Below, piece after piece: positions 15,432 to 25,341 of a DNA stretch of 64,000 nucleotides. Source of the stretch: Myxococcaceae bacterium (GTDB lineage Bacteria > Myxococcota > Myxococcia > Myxococcales > UBA5297); NCBI GenBank assembly GCA_017500825.1, contig JAFVYB010000081.1, positions 1 to 64,000 of the forward strand, given 5' to 3'. A program made the position numbers and the translations under genes. The notes under the pieces were generated by a model, which was not told the DNA's origin, ran no database searches, and saw only the letters and a program-made list of their open reading frames with translations. Every line of letters starts with the position of its first letter. Within the stretch, counting starts at the first letter, position 1.

Positions 15432-15465
15432 GCGGCCTTCCCGACATCGGGAGGGCCGTTTTTTT
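15432..15465 (+). terminator. Rho-independent terminator of the barrel-protein gene
   Basis: The stem GGCCTTCCCG with CGGGAGGGCC (one bulge) around a short ACAT loop is followed by GTTTTTTT. Confidence 0.88.
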
Positions 15466-15634
15466 GTGCGCGAACGCAAAGGCAGACAGGGCAAAAGGCC
15501 GCCCGCGACGCCCCCCAGGCGCCTGACGTGAAGCGACCCGGAAACGCGCCCGCCAAGTGCCGCCGACCCCTGGACAAAGGCGCGCTGTGCCCATCTGTCG
15601 CCGCGCCCACGCCTTGTTCCCCCGGAGTTTCGCG

Positions 15635-18600
15635 ATGAGCTTTGACCGCCGCCTGTCGTTCTGGACGATCGCCCTCTCATTCACCCTCGCGCTCTCAAGC
15701 TGCGGCCCGTCGACCGGGAAGGCGCCCGAGGTCAGTCCAGAACCGCAGAGGGAATGGGAAGAGGCGTCCATGGCTTCGCGGCGCGTCGATCTCAGGCTGG
15801 CGGAGACGCCGGGACGCGTCATGGGCCGGGACGAAACAGTCCGCGTCACCTCGCGCCCGATGCCGCTCTTCAACACGGTGCCCATCCCGCGGCAGGAGAA
15901 GCGCGCGAATCCCCGTCGACCAGGTCCTGAGGCGCCCGAGGGCACGCCGCCTTTGCCAGAGCGATTTGTCACGACCGACGCGGGGGCGGCCAAAGAGGCG
16001 TTTGCTGTGCGCCAACACGCGCCTGTGGGCGAGGTCGAGCGGCCGCGGGAGGTGAGGCTGCTCTTTTCGGAGGATGTGGCCGAGGCCGTGGCCGGCGCTG
16101 TTCTGGATGAGGTGCCGATCGCCCTGACGCCCAAGGTGAGCGGCACGTGGCGGTGGCTCGATGCGCGCACGCTCGCCTTCACGCCCAAGCGACCGTTTCC
16201 CCCGGCGACGACGTTTGAGGTCGAGGTGGCGGCGGCCTTTCGTTCGGCGCGTGGCGAAAAGCTCTCAGAGGGCGCGCGTTGGCGTTTTTCGACCGGTGGC
16301 GCGCAGCTTTTGGGCGTCTGGCCCGACCCGGGCGAGAACGAGGCGGCGTTGTCCGACTGGCCTCGCGACGCGCCCTTGCTCCTCGCCTTTGACCGCCCTG
16401 TGACCGCCGGGGACGTGAAAGGCCGGCTGGCGCTGACGAGTGAAGGGGGCGTCCATGAGCTGCGCGCGCTCGAAGAAGCCGAGATGGCCCGCGACCCGCT
16501 GATCCGTGACGCCGCGTCCCGCTGGCCCAAGGCGCACCGCGTGGCGTTCAAGGCCGTTCATCCCCTGCCCGCTGACACCGAGGCGACGCTGACCATGGCG
16601 TTCGACGCGTCGCTGCCGGACGAAACCCAGCGCCTGACCGCGTTTCGCACAGAGAAGAGCTTTTCGCGGGCTGAACTCACCTGTTTTTGGGCGCCGTTGC
16701 CGATGGCGCGCGCCGAGCTCGCCATTGACGCCCGCATCGATCGCCAAAGCCTCACAGAGGATCGGCTGCGGCTCGAACCACCGCTGGCGAATCAGTCGAT
16801 CGCGCTCGTCCGCGAGGAGACAGGGGCGCGTCGGGGGCGCAGCGTCGTCGTGGTGACGGGACAGCCGCCGCCGGGGACAACATCGATCAAGGCCACCCTG
16901 CGCGCCGGGACCCGCGATGAGGATGGCGTGTCGAGCGAGGTGGATCTGACCGCCGCGTGCGCGCTGAGCGCCGAGACGCCGCGTGCCTGGCCAGTCGCGG
17001 ATTTGCAGGTGTCGCCGCGCGGTGAGCTCGCCCTGCACGCGACCGCCGCCATGTCGATCGAACTCGCTGTCACGCCCTTGGGCGAAGAGGCGCGCGCCCA
17101 GGCTGTCGACTGCCTTGCCCAAAAAACTGTCCGCGAGTGCCTGCCCCCAAAAATCGAGCCGAACGCCCGCCGCCAAATCGCCATCGCGCCGACGAGCGGG
17201 GAAGAGGAACGCCAGGGGCGGATCCGCGTCGACTTGAGCGAGCACTTTGCCGAGGGCGTGAACGCGCTCTTTGTGACGCTGTCGGGCGAGGGCGTCGAAG
17301 GCGGTCCGATCTGGATCGCGCGCGAACACAACCTGATCTTCGCCGAGCAGATCGGCGCCTCGGTGGTGGCCTTTGTCGTGTCGGCCGAGGATGGCGCGCC
17401 GCGCCCGGGCGTCGAAGTGCGGCTGGTCGACCAGGACAGGCGCGTCCGCCGGGCGGTGAGCGATGGGCAGGGCGTTGCCCGATTCGAGGATGTCGAGGGC
17501 GCCGCTGCGCGCGTCGAGGCAGGGAACGCCTTTGCGCCAGTTTTTCGCGAGTCGCCCGCGCCGCGATTGTTGACACCCCTTCTCGCCCACAGGCCCGGGG
17601 ACGCGATTCGACTCGGCGGCGTTGTCTTTCCCCGGGGAGAGGCCGCGCGCCTGGCCATCGAGATCGCCGGTGTGGGCATCGACGCCAGACAGCCTCCGCG
17701 CGCCACTGCCGCCATCGACAAAAACGGACGATTCGATCACGCCATCCGACTGCCGAGGAGCGTTCCCGACGGCGCCGTCGAAGTCCGCCTGCGTCCCATC
17801 GATACGCGTGGCGCCCCGGCTGGCCGCGAGACGCGCGCGCTTATTCCCGTGGGCCATTGGCAGCGCGGTGGCGAATTGCCGCGCCTCTTTGTCCTCGGCG
17901 ACGAGGTCCTGGCCCAAGAACCCCTGCTCTTTCAGCTCGACGAGGACGCAGCGGAACAGCCGGACAGGGCGCTTCGCTGGCGTGTCGAGGCGGAGACGGT
18001 CGCCCTCGGGTTTGGCGACTTGCCCGGCTTTGTCTTTGGCGATGGGCGGCGGACCTGGGCCCGACCGCCGGCGTGGGCGCGCGCGCTCGACGAAGAGGAC
18101 ATCTGTCGCGCGGATGGACGCGTTGGGCGGATCTCGACCCTCCTTGGCGGCGTCACGGCCAGCGCGGAGAGCGGCGAGGGGTGGCCGTTGGCGCTGTCGG
18201 CGAGCGTGCGTGGCGAAGAGAGCCCCCGTCGGCCGCAGGTGGTTCAAGGACTCGTGCAGCCAGCGACGCGTCTTGTCGGACTGCGGGCCAAACGCGCCTT
18301 TTGGCGACAGGGAGAGACTGCGGAGATCGAGGTGGTCGTCGTCGATTTGGGCGGCCAGATCGCGCCCGGACACACCGTCGACCTGGAGGTCCTGGCGCTC
18401 AGGCCCGAGCCCTGGCTGGGCGGTCACAGGCTGCGCGAAAAGCTCGCGTTCGCCGAATCGCTGCGCAGCGGGACCATGCCGCAGAAAGCGCGGATCAGGC
18501 TCGACGAGCGGGCGCTGCACCGGGTGGTGGCGCGCGTGCGCGATGGGGCGGGACGCGTCGCCCAAAGCGAGATTTCACTCTGGGTCGAGGGCGCGCCGAC

Positions 18601-21430
18601 GCTGGAGGCCAGCGCTGAACAGGGCGCGGGCGGCGAGCTCTTTTTCGAGCCTGGGACAGATGGCGCGCGGTCGGGCGAACTTCTCGCGCGGCTGTCCAAA
18701 CCGCCCAGGGCCGCCTGGATCGTCCTCGTCGGCAGCGGCGGTCATCTCTTCAGCCAACCGATTCGCTTCGGCGACAGCCAGGAGGCGGGTGGATTTCAGA
18801 GCGCGCTCGTGCGCCTCGGCGAATTGCGACTGCCCTGGTCCCATGGCGAAGCGCCCGTCGCCGCCCAGCTCGTCACCTTTGACGGCGCGCGCTTCAACCG
18901 ACTCTCAGAGAGGCTTTTGGCCGGACGCGAGCGCCCTCGTCCGAGCGGTGAGGTGTTTCTCCAACGCGGTCCGAAGGCGACGCGACGCGCCCAGGCCCAG
19001 GTGATTCGCGACGGCGCGCCGCTCGAAGTCGCCATTCACGCCCAGCGCGCCCGACCAGGCGGGTTTCTCATCGAGGTGCGCGACGCGTTGGGCCACCCCG
19101 TCCCGGAGGCGGAGGTGCTCGTCACGGTCGCGGACGATGGGCGCACAGCCGACATGTCGGCGTTTTGGACGCGCACTGAGCCCCAACCGCCCACCTCCGG
19201 ACCTGTGCTCGCCAGCCAGGCTTCCCTGCCCATCTCCCTGCCCCGCGACAGCCGCCTCTGCGTTGCCGCCACGGGCGATCACCTCGATCGCGTCCACATG
19301 GGAGACGCCTTTCGCCTGCGCCATCCCAGTCCCTGGCCAGTCGTGAGCGCGTCCACCGAGTCGCGTTGGCTCAAGACCGATCGCGCGGGGCAGGCGCGGT
19401 TTGTCCGCGGCGAGTCACTGGCGCCGCAGTCCCGACTGCACGTCAGCGCTTTTGACAGCCGTTTGGGCCGAGGCGGGCAGGCCAGCGTCGCGCTCGACGA
19501 TCGCGCCAGCGTGGGCCTCAGGCTCGACCTGCCGCGGTTCGTCCGCCCCGGCGATCAACCCGTCGCGCGGTTTGCCCTCGACAACCCTCTCTCCCGTGAA
19601 GTCGAGGCGCGCCTCGATCTGCGGGCCGCCGGCGCCTGGCTCTCGCCCAAAGAGGACAGCAAAGTCCTGACGCTGCCGCCGAACAGCCAGGTGGAAATCG
19701 CCGTGCCGCTCAAACTCGACGCGGGCGCCCGGTCCGTCCTCCTCAACGCCGAGCTGCGCGCGCTGGGGCGAAAGCGTCTGGTCAGTGGCCGGGCCGAGGT
19801 GGTCGCCGAACTCGCCGAAAAGCGCCTCTGCGGCCCTCTGCCCAAAGGCGCGCACGGGATCGACATCGCCTTCACGCGCGGCAGTCGTTCCAAGCGAGGT
19901 TTTTTGGAGCTCGAAGTCGGCGCCGAGACCTTGCTCGCCCTCGCCGAGGCCTGGCGGACAGTCGCGACGCACCCGATGCCGAGTGACGAGGCGCGGATCG
20001 CCTTTCTCTTCGCGCTTGGCAGCCTGGGGGAGAGGCGGCTGGCCATGGTCGAGCCGGACGCGGCGGTCCGAGGGGCGCATTGGCGGCGCGCTCGCGAGGA
20101 GGTGGCGGCGTTGGCGGAAAACTGGCGACCGGAGGGGCGGTTCGAATGGCGCGGCGAAACGGGCGCGCGCGGCGAATTCCTCACGCTCTTTGCCCTGGAC
20201 GCGTTGTCGCGACTCGATGGCGCCTGGCCGAGGCAGCTCGACGCCCAGAAAAAACTGAGCGCGCGGACGCGTTCGATCCTGTCCGCCTCCGAGGCTGTGT
20301 TCGCGCGCCTTTTGACCGCGTCCCAAACCAGAGCCGATGCGCCCTCGGAGACGGATGACGCGCTTTTGGCCTACGCCCTCCACCTGCGCCACCGCCTGCG
20401 CGGCCCTCTCGACGCCGACACGCGCCAAACCGCGCTTTCTCTCGCCGAACGCCTCTTCGCCGGCGCCACGGGTGAACCGCTCGCCTGGCTTTTGCCCGCG
20501 CTCTCCACCTCGGCTGATTTCGAGCCAATGGCGCGCCGCTTTGAGGAACGGATGCTCTCCGACGGACACGGCACGCACGCGCCCTCCGCCTTTCGCGACG
20601 GTGGCCGCGACCTCTTCCACGCCGAGCACCGCGCCGATGCCGTGGCGATCGAAGCGCTCACGCGCCTGAAACGCGCGCCCAAACTGCGCGAACGACTGAC
20701 GCGCGGTCTTTTGAGCCATCGCGACGAACTGGGCCGCTGGGCAAACCTCCAGGAAAACGCCTGGGCCGTAGCCGCGCTCGCGCCTCTGCCGAACGCCCCT
20801 GTTTCGACGCCGGTGCGCGCCTGGTTCGACGGCTACCTCGGCGAACAACGACTTGGCCGCGACCGCCCGGTAGCGCGCTGGCGATTCCCGCTCGACCTGT
20901 TGCCTGGCAACGCCGACAGGCGCCGACTCGTCGTCGACAACCGCGGGGATGAGGCGATCGCCTGGCGTCTCATCTGGCGCTGGAACGATCCGCGCGAGGA
21001 CGTGATCGACGAGGGCACCTCGCTCAGCCGCACGCTGTCGCCGGAAGGAGGCGAGAAGCTGGAGCGCGATGTCCGATCAGAGGTTCTCCTCAAGACAGGT
21101 CGCCGTCTGCGCGCCGCGCACGCCCTGCACATGTCCGAATGCGCGGGCGATCTCGTCCTGCGTTCGCCCACCCCAGCTGGCCTGGCCGCGCTGACCGACG
21201 AGCTCCATCTCGACATCCGCGACTGTCAGGGCCGTCCCGCGCGCGTCCGCCTCCAGCGCACTCCGGAGGCGATTGAGCTGCACATCTTCGAGGTGGGCAA
21301 AGGCGAGCACCTCGTCGAAGAGCGCTGGCTGGCCACACAGCGCGGCGATTTCGAGGCCCCTGCGTCGAGTCTCAGCGTCGGCGGCGAACGGCGGGTCGTG
21401 GGCGGCAGCGTGCGCATCCGCGTCGAGTGA
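15635..21430 (+). CDS. Bacterial alpha-2-macroglobulin-like lipoprotein without recognisable thioester motif
   Basis: The 1931-residue lipoprotein (lipobox LSSC, Cys23) follows the YfhM/MagD architecture: an N-terminal Ig-like/MG series (VRLLFSEDVAEAVAG, WRWLDARTLAFTPKRPFPPAT), a long set of beta domains, a helical toroid-like region (about 1430-1750) and a final receptor-binding-like domain. Family members sit in the periplasm and trap foreign proteases through a reactive thioester (CxEQ). No CxEQ is found at the expected place before the helical domain, where the sequence reads LLALAEAWRTVATHPMPSDE. The protein may thus work without covalent trapping. No pbpC neighbour is present. ATG 15635 follows CCGGAG; the frame's earlier part lacks a signal. 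Confidence 0.85.
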   Translation: MSFDRRLSFWTIALSFTLALSSCGPSTGKAPEVSPEPQREWEEASMASRRVDLRLAETPGRVMGRDETVRVTSRPMPLFNTVPIPRQEKRANPRRPGPEAPEGTPPLPERFVTTDAGAAKEAFAVRQHAPVGEVERPREVRLLFSEDVAEAVAGAVLDEVPIALTPKVSGTWRWLDARTLAFTPKRPFPPATTFEVEVAAAFRSARGEKLSEGARWRFSTGGAQLLGVWPDPGENEAALSDWPRDAPLLLAFDRPVTAGDVKGRLALTSEGGVHELRALEEAEMARDPLIRDAASRWPKAHRVAFKAVHPLPADTEATLTMAFDASLPDETQRLTAFRTEKSFSRAELTCFWAPLPMARAELAIDARIDRQSLTEDRLRLEPPLANQSIALVREETGARRGRSVVVVTGQPPPGTTSIKATLRAGTRDEDGVSSEVDLTAACALSAETPRAWPVADLQVSPRGELALHATAAMSIELAVTPLGEEARAQAVDCLAQKTVRECLPPKIEPNARRQIAIAPTSGEEERQGRIRVDLSEHFAEGVNALFVTLSGEGVEGGPIWIAREHNLIFAEQIGASVVAFVVSAEDGAPRPGVEVRLVDQDRRVRRAVSDGQGVARFEDVEGAAARVEAGNAFAPVFRESPAPRLLTPLLAHRPGDAIRLGGVVFPRGEAARLAIEIAGVGIDARQPPRATAAIDKNGRFDHAIRLPRSVPDGAVEVRLRPIDTRGAPAGRETRALIPVGHWQRGGELPRLFVLGDEVLAQEPLLFQLDEDAAEQPDRALRWRVEAETVALGFGDLPGFVFGDGRRTWARPPAWARALDEEDICRADGRVGRISTLLGGVTASAESGEGWPLALSASVRGEESPRRPQVVQGLVQPATRLVGLRAKRAFWRQGETAEIEVVVVDLGGQIAPGHTVDLEVLALRPEPWLGGHRLREKLAFAESLRSGTMPQKARIRLDERALHRVVARVRDGAGRVAQSEISLWVEGAPTLEASAEQGAGGELFFEPGTDGARSGELLARLSKPPRAAWIVLVGSGGHLFSQPIRFGDSQEAGGFQSALVRLGELRLPWSHGEAPVAAQLVTFDGARFNRLSERLLAGRERPRPSGEVFLQRGPKATRRAQAQVIRDGAPLEVAIHAQRARPGGFLIEVRDALGHPVPEAEVLVTVADDGRTADMSAFWTRTEPQPPTSGPVLASQASLPISLPRDSRLCVAATGDHLDRVHMGDAFRLRHPSPWPVVSASTESRWLKTDRAGQARFVRGESLAPQSRLHVSAFDSRLGRGGQASVALDDRASVGLRLDLPRFVRPGDQPVARFALDNPLSREVEARLDLRAAGAWLSPKEDSKVLTLPPNSQVEIAVPLKLDAGARSVLLNAELRALGRKRLVSGRAEVVAELAEKRLCGPLPKGAHGIDIAFTRGSRSKRGFLELEVGAETLLALAEAWRTVATHPMPSDEARIAFLFALGSLGERRLAMVEPDAAVRGAHWRRAREEVAALAENWRPEGRFEWRGETGARGEFLTLFALDALSRLDGAWPRQLDAQKKLSARTRSILSASEAVFARLLTASQTRADAPSETDDALLAYALHLRHRLRGPLDADTRQTALSLAERLFAGATGEPLAWLLPALSTSADFEPMARRFEERMLSDGHGTHAPSAFRDGGRDLFHAEHRADAVAIEALTRLKRAPKLRERLTRGLLSHRDELGRWANLQENAWAVAALAPLPNAPVSTPVRAWFDGYLGEQRLGRDRPVARWRFPLDLLPGNADRRRLVVDNRGDEAIAWRLIWRWNDPREDVIDEGTSLSRTLSPEGGEKLERDVRSEVLLKTGRRLRAAHALHMSECAGDLVLRSPTPAGLAALTDELHLDIRDCQGRPARVRLQRTPEAIELHIFEVGKGEHLVEERWLATQRGDFEAPASSLSVGGERRVVGGSVRIRVE

Positions 21431-21460
21431 AAGCGGGCGGCGTCAGCGGCTTGTCCGCGC

Positions 21461-22606
21461 TCAGCGCAACGGCAGGAGCAGGAGGTAATCGCCCCCGGGC
21501 TGGAGGCTGTAGCTGTAGGGCGTCTCGAACGGATAGCGATCCTCGCCTGGCCGCAGATAGCCCGTCTCGATGAGGCGGGAGAGGTCGGTCGGCGGCTCGC
21601 CATGCGCGATGCGGTAGGCCTCGATGGCGCTGACGATGCGGCTCTTCTGGGCGGTGCCGACGATCTCGCGGTAGGCGGCCTCGTTGGGCCACAGCGTCCG
21701 CTGGGCATGGCGTTGGAGCGCCAGATGGCCGACGAGCGCGGTCAGACCCACGAGCAGGCAGGCGTAGAGGAAGGCATTGAGCACGCTTCGCAGATCGCGC
21801 TGCTGTCCCACGCCGCCCGTCGCGCCGCGCCGCGCCGACCTTCCCCGGGCGACGATCTTCAGGAGACCCACGTCGCAGAGGGTGTTGAGCGCGCGCAGCG
21901 CCTCGAATTCGCCCAGCATTGAACGCGCCACGATGTCCGCGATCGAGCGCTCCGGCTCGGCCAGCGCGTAGAGGCACCGCTCGCGATCGCCGAGGGAAAT
22001 CCCCTTCTTTTGCAGCTTCAAAAACTCCGGGCTCTCCGGCAGCGGCAGGCATTTGAGCCGCCTGAAACACGCCTCGTTCGAGTGAAACCTGCGCCTGAGA
22101 CTCGGCCACTGCGACCGCCGCCGCGTTCCCTCCTGCACCACCGCCGCGCACTCGATCGGCGCCAGACCCTCAAAGTCGCGTCCCACCTCGCCGGTGACGA
22201 ATTTCCACGTGCCCGTTGTCCATTCGAAGGGCTGGAAGAGCGCTTCCATCGTCTGCAGGGCGGCGAAATCGCGCAGCGCCTCGCGGGAGAGCGCCCCGGC
22301 GTCGACCAGAATCTCGCCCAGCTGCTTGAGGGTGCGCCGCTGCTCGTCGACGGCGCGGGAACGCTGCTGCTCACTGATGAGACCGGCGCTCACGAGCAGA
22401 TTGCCGAACAGCTCGTTTGGCTTGGGGCGAAAGCGCTTGGCCTTGCAGATGCGTCCTTCGCGAAACGAGACCTCGATGGCGCGATCGCCGCTCGTGCTCA
22501 GGTGCAGCATCCCGGTCCGCTTCTGCTGCGCGAGGAGGGTCAGGAGATCTTCGATCGGGAAGTCCTTGAAGGAACCCTCGTGTGTCTCTGCCTGGACGCT
22601 CTTCAT
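21461..22606 (-). CDS. DUF4388 (PATAN-like) protein with pseudopilin-like C-terminal domain
   Basis: The 381-residue protein starts with a DUF4388 domain (about 10-150: EGSFKDFPIEDLLTLLAQQKRTGML), a sensing/adaptor fold widespread in Myxococcota and often tied to gene regulation or motility. A single membrane helix (about 277-296) is followed by an ~80-residue extracytoplasmic region (AIEAYRIAHGEPPTDLSRLI, then PFETPYSYSL) resembling the C-terminal part of GspG-type pseudopilins. The ATG overlaps the stop of the upstream TPR membrane gene by 4 bases, and the PilZ gene lies further upstream, so a c-di-GMP-linked envelope function is plausible but unproven. Confidence 0.75.
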   Translation of the reverse strand: MKSVQAETHEGSFKDFPIEDLLTLLAQQKRTGMLHLSTSGDRAIEVSFREGRICKAKRFRPKPNELFGNLLVSAGLISEQQRSRAVDEQRRTLKQLGEILVDAGALSREALRDFAALQTMEALFQPFEWTTGTWKFVTGEVGRDFEGLAPIECAAVVQEGTRRRSQWPSLRRRFHSNEACFRRLKCLPLPESPEFLKLQKKGISLGDRERCLYALAEPERSIADIVARSMLGEFEALRALNTLCDVGLLKIVARGRSARRGATGGVGQQRDLRSVLNAFLYACLLVGLTALVGHLALQRHAQRTLWPNEAAYREIVGTAQKSRIVSAIEAYRIAHGEPPTDLSRLIETGYLRPGEDRYPFETPYSYSLQPGGDYLLLLPLR

Positions 22607-24726
22607 CTGAGTTTCCCGAGCGGTGAGAGGTTGTTGCGCTTCTGTTGGGCGCGGAGGGCGCGTCGCGTGACGAGAAAGCTCTGCGACCAGAGAAGGGCGA
22701 TGAGCGCGATGGCCGGCACGCGTTTGATGAGGGGCGGGATCGCGTCAAAGGGCGAGGGGAAGAAGCCGCCGGGGAAGGCGATGAGGAGGGCGAGCAGGCA
22801 GGCGCAGGCGAGTCCCAAAGCGCCGCGCAGGGCCTTGCCGCGCCACATCGCGCCCGAGCCGGGGATGAGCAGCGCGGAGACGAGGATGGCCCGCTGACGC
22901 CACTTTTGACGGCGCTGAATCTGCCATTCGCGTCGCGCGCAGGCGGTCGAATCGGGGCGTCCCGGCTGGCCAAAGACGCTGAAGCAGTCCGCGCACAGGC
23001 CAGGGCTGGGCGAGCGGTGTTCACAGCGGTTGCAGGCGGGCGCGCCACATTTGAAACAGGGACGCGTCACAGGCACCAGCAGGCGCCCCAGGCCATAGAT
23101 GAGCCAGAGCGCGAGAATGGTGACGGTGACCTTGATCGGCGATTGCCGCGCGTGCGTTCCGAAGAAGAACCCCGTCACCCGCCCGCCCAGATCGGCGGCG
23201 ATTTTTTCCTGGCGCGCGTTTTTGGCGAGCGCGCGGACATCGAGCGGAGCGGTGAGGACGAAATGGTTGGCCCGCATGTCGAGCGGCGCGTGGGCAAGCG
23301 CGGGGTCGAGCTGCGCGGCTTCGTCGAACATCGACTTGGCCATTTCGAACAGCTGCCGGGCCTGTTCCGGCTCTGCCGAGAGCTGGGCTTTGCGCAGGTA
23401 GTAGCTGGAGAGGTTGAAGGCGGCCTCGGCGCTCTTCGGGTCGTGCTGGCGGGCGCGCGTGTAGTTCTCAAAGGCGCGCTCCAGGTCGCCGGCGCACAGG
23501 TAGGCGTTGCCAATCGCGATCCACGGCGCGGAGGCGTTCTGGTTGAGACGTGTGGCCTGCCGCAGGAGGGGGATGGCGCGCGCGTATTCACCGCCACGCA
23601 GCGCCTTCCGTCCCAGGATGTAGCTGGCCGCGTAGGCGTGCTCGGATTCCTCGGCGAGGCGCATCTCCTGCGCGCGCATGTGTCCGCCCTCGGGGCCGCT
23701 GCGATCGATGAAGTAGAGCGCCTGGGCGTCGGCATCGAGGATGGGCAGCCGCTCGCTGACCTCGCTCACCAGCGTTGGCATGGCGGCCAGCAGCAGGAGC
23801 GAGAGGCTGAGCGCGGCGCGTTCGCCGAGCGAGGCGTAGGGAATGAGCAGAAGGCCCAGGAAGGCGATCGGTCCGAGCAGGCCAAACCCCTCGATCCAGA
23901 GAAGGGCGGAGAGGATCAAAAGGAGCGGCAGGATGGCGATCGGCCTCACGCCGCGCGGCGCCAGATGCGCGAGGTCATGCAGCAGGAGGCCAGCCGACCG
24001 GAGGAGCGCTGTCACGAGGAGCGCCAGGGCGATGGCGATGGCGAGCACCGGGGCGACGAGGATCAGGTCCATGTGGCGGGCGGCTTCGCCATAGGGTTCG
24101 CGGAAGGAGGCCTTGGACGCGGCCCAGAGTTCCGCGGCGAGCGCGCTCAAGCCGATGCCCGACGATTCGCGGGCCTTCCACGAGGCCAGAAGCGCGACCC
24201 AGTGCGGTTGGGCGAGCGAGGGCGACAGCTCGGCGGCCAGAAGCGCCTTGCGGCGGGCCTCCGCGGGGTTGGCGTCGATCAGGGCCCTGGCCTCGATGAG
24301 GAGCGCGGTCGAAAACGAGAAGAGGTTGTCGATGTCGAGTTCATCGCGCAGGGCGGCGATCTCTCGCTCGATCTCGTGGACGCGGTTCACGTCGCCGTCG
24401 GCCATGGCGTGCCGCCGGTCTTCGAAGAGCGCCTGCAGGCCATCGAAGCCACGCGCGGGGGGCAGCTGGATGGCGGGCGCGTTCACCTCTCCATCGACGG
24501 GCACCGGCGCCTTGGCCTGCCGCAGGTAGTCGCCGCGCAGCGCGGGTTTTTCCTCGTTCGTCGCGTTCGCGGTGGACGGCGAGATCGGCGCGCTCGCCTC
24601 AACGGGCGACGGCGTCAGCCACGACAGACAAAAGAGAAGCGCGGCGGTCGCACAGAAGATGGCGCGTCGGGATTTGAGACCATCGCCAACTTCAGGCGTG
24701 AACGCTGCGCTCGCGAAACAGGACAT
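22603..24726 (-). CDS. Polytopic membrane protein with TPR repeats and a zinc ribbon
   Basis: The 707-residue protein has an N-terminal signal/membrane helix (about 20-38), a group of helices around 215-320, a TPR block (about 360-480: AIPLLRQATRLNQNASAPW), another helix near 535, a zinc-ribbon-like cluster (CFKCGAPACNRC, then CADC) and terminal helices. It is not assigned to a known family. It is the middle gene of a three-gene operon: PilZ protein 20 bases upstream and DUF4388 protein overlapping by 4 bases downstream. The combination suggests assembly of an envelope structure under c-di-GMP control; this is inference. Confidence 0.7.
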   Translation of the reverse strand: MSCFASAAFTPEVGDGLKSRRAIFCATAALLFCLSWLTPSPVEASAPISPSTANATNEEKPALRGDYLRQAKAPVPVDGEVNAPAIQLPPARGFDGLQALFEDRRHAMADGDVNRVHEIEREIAALRDELDIDNLFSFSTALLIEARALIDANPAEARRKALLAAELSPSLAQPHWVALLASWKARESSGIGLSALAAELWAASKASFREPYGEAARHMDLILVAPVLAIAIALALLVTALLRSAGLLLHDLAHLAPRGVRPIAILPLLLILSALLWIEGFGLLGPIAFLGLLLIPYASLGERAALSLSLLLLAAMPTLVSEVSERLPILDADAQALYFIDRSGPEGGHMRAQEMRLAEESEHAYAASYILGRKALRGGEYARAIPLLRQATRLNQNASAPWIAIGNAYLCAGDLERAFENYTRARQHDPKSAEAAFNLSSYYLRKAQLSAEPEQARQLFEMAKSMFDEAAQLDPALAHAPLDMRANHFVLTAPLDVRALAKNARQEKIAADLGGRVTGFFFGTHARQSPIKVTVTILALWLIYGLGRLLVPVTRPCFKCGAPACNRCEHRSPSPGLCADCFSVFGQPGRPDSTACARREWQIQRRQKWRQRAILVSALLIPGSGAMWRGKALRGALGLACACLLALLIAFPGGFFPSPFDAIPPLIKRVPAIALIALLWSQSFLVTRRALRAQQKRNNLSPLGKLR

Positions 24727-24745
24727 GGCGGAAGAGAGGGGCGAA

Positions 24746-25129
24746 TCAGGGTTGTCGCTTGAGAAGGCGGTGCGTCAGCTCGGGGCCAAGGCTCGCCTCC
24801 ATCATCTTTTCGACACTGCTCTCGAATCGCCGCCGCTCAGTTTCGTCGTCCCAGATGAAGCAGATGCCCATGCCAGGGTTGTCGCCCTCGGCTTTGGACC
24901 AGGTCACCTCGCCCAAAAGTTCGTAGGGGGCGGCCGCGCCAGGGAGCGTGAGGAGGAAGCGGAAGCGCGTGCCAATCGAGAGAGGCGCCGTCGTCGCGAT
25001 GAAGGTGCCGCCGTGCGAGATGTTGCGCGTGTAGTCGGCGAAGAAGCTGTTGACCCGCCGGTATTCGACTTTGAGCTCGATGGGGGCGCGCGGTGTCGTT
25101 CTGCTCTCGCTGAAGTTCGCGTTGGACAA
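24746..25129 (-). CDS. PilZ domain protein (TIGR02266-like), probable c-di-GMP receptor
   Basis: The 127-residue protein is a single PilZ domain. The c-di-GMP-binding motifs are intact: RTTPR (RxxxR) near residue 10 and NISHGG ([D/N]xSxxG) near residue 37, followed by a beta barrel (TRFRFLLTLPG, LLGEVTWS). It matches the small PilZ proteins expanded in myxobacteria. It is the first gene of the operon with the TPR/zinc-ribbon membrane protein and the DUF4388 protein, and so could convey c-di-GMP levels to them. Confidence 0.88.
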   Translation of the reverse strand: MSNANFSESRTTPRAPIELKVEYRRVNSFFADYTRNISHGGTFIATTAPLSIGTRFRFLLTLPGAAAPYELLGEVTWSKAEGDNPGMGICFIWDDETERRRFESSVEKMMEASLGPELTHRLLKRQP

Positions 25130-25245
25130 GGTCGTCTCCCAAAAGCCCCGTGGGCAAAAAGGCGGCGGATACTAGGCGGCGAAAGTCAAACCGCAACACC
25201 TCAAGGCGCCCCCCGCGACACGGTCAAAAATGCGTCGTGTGAGAC

Positions 25246-25279
25246 GAGAAAACCTCCCGCGCCATGAAGGGGGGAGGCC
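25246..25279 (-). terminator. Probable terminator of the small NTF2-like lipoprotein gene
   Basis: On the minus strand CCTCCC pairs with GGGAGG around a ~13-nt loop and is followed by TTTTC. The stem is short; it lies about 60 bases past the stop at 25342. Confidence 0.5.
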
Positions 25280-25341
25280 TCTTGGACAGCCTGGACAGTG
25301 TGGCGGCCGGGAGCGCGCGACGCCGGGCCGGATTCGCAGGA

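Noticed and set aside
16265-18565. 766-residue minus-strand frame
   Set aside because: Antisense to the macroglobulin-like gene; composition is not protein-like.
22645-24762. 705-residue plus-strand frame
   Set aside because: Antisense shadow of the TPR/zinc-ribbon membrane gene; Gly/Glu/Arg-rich without motifs.
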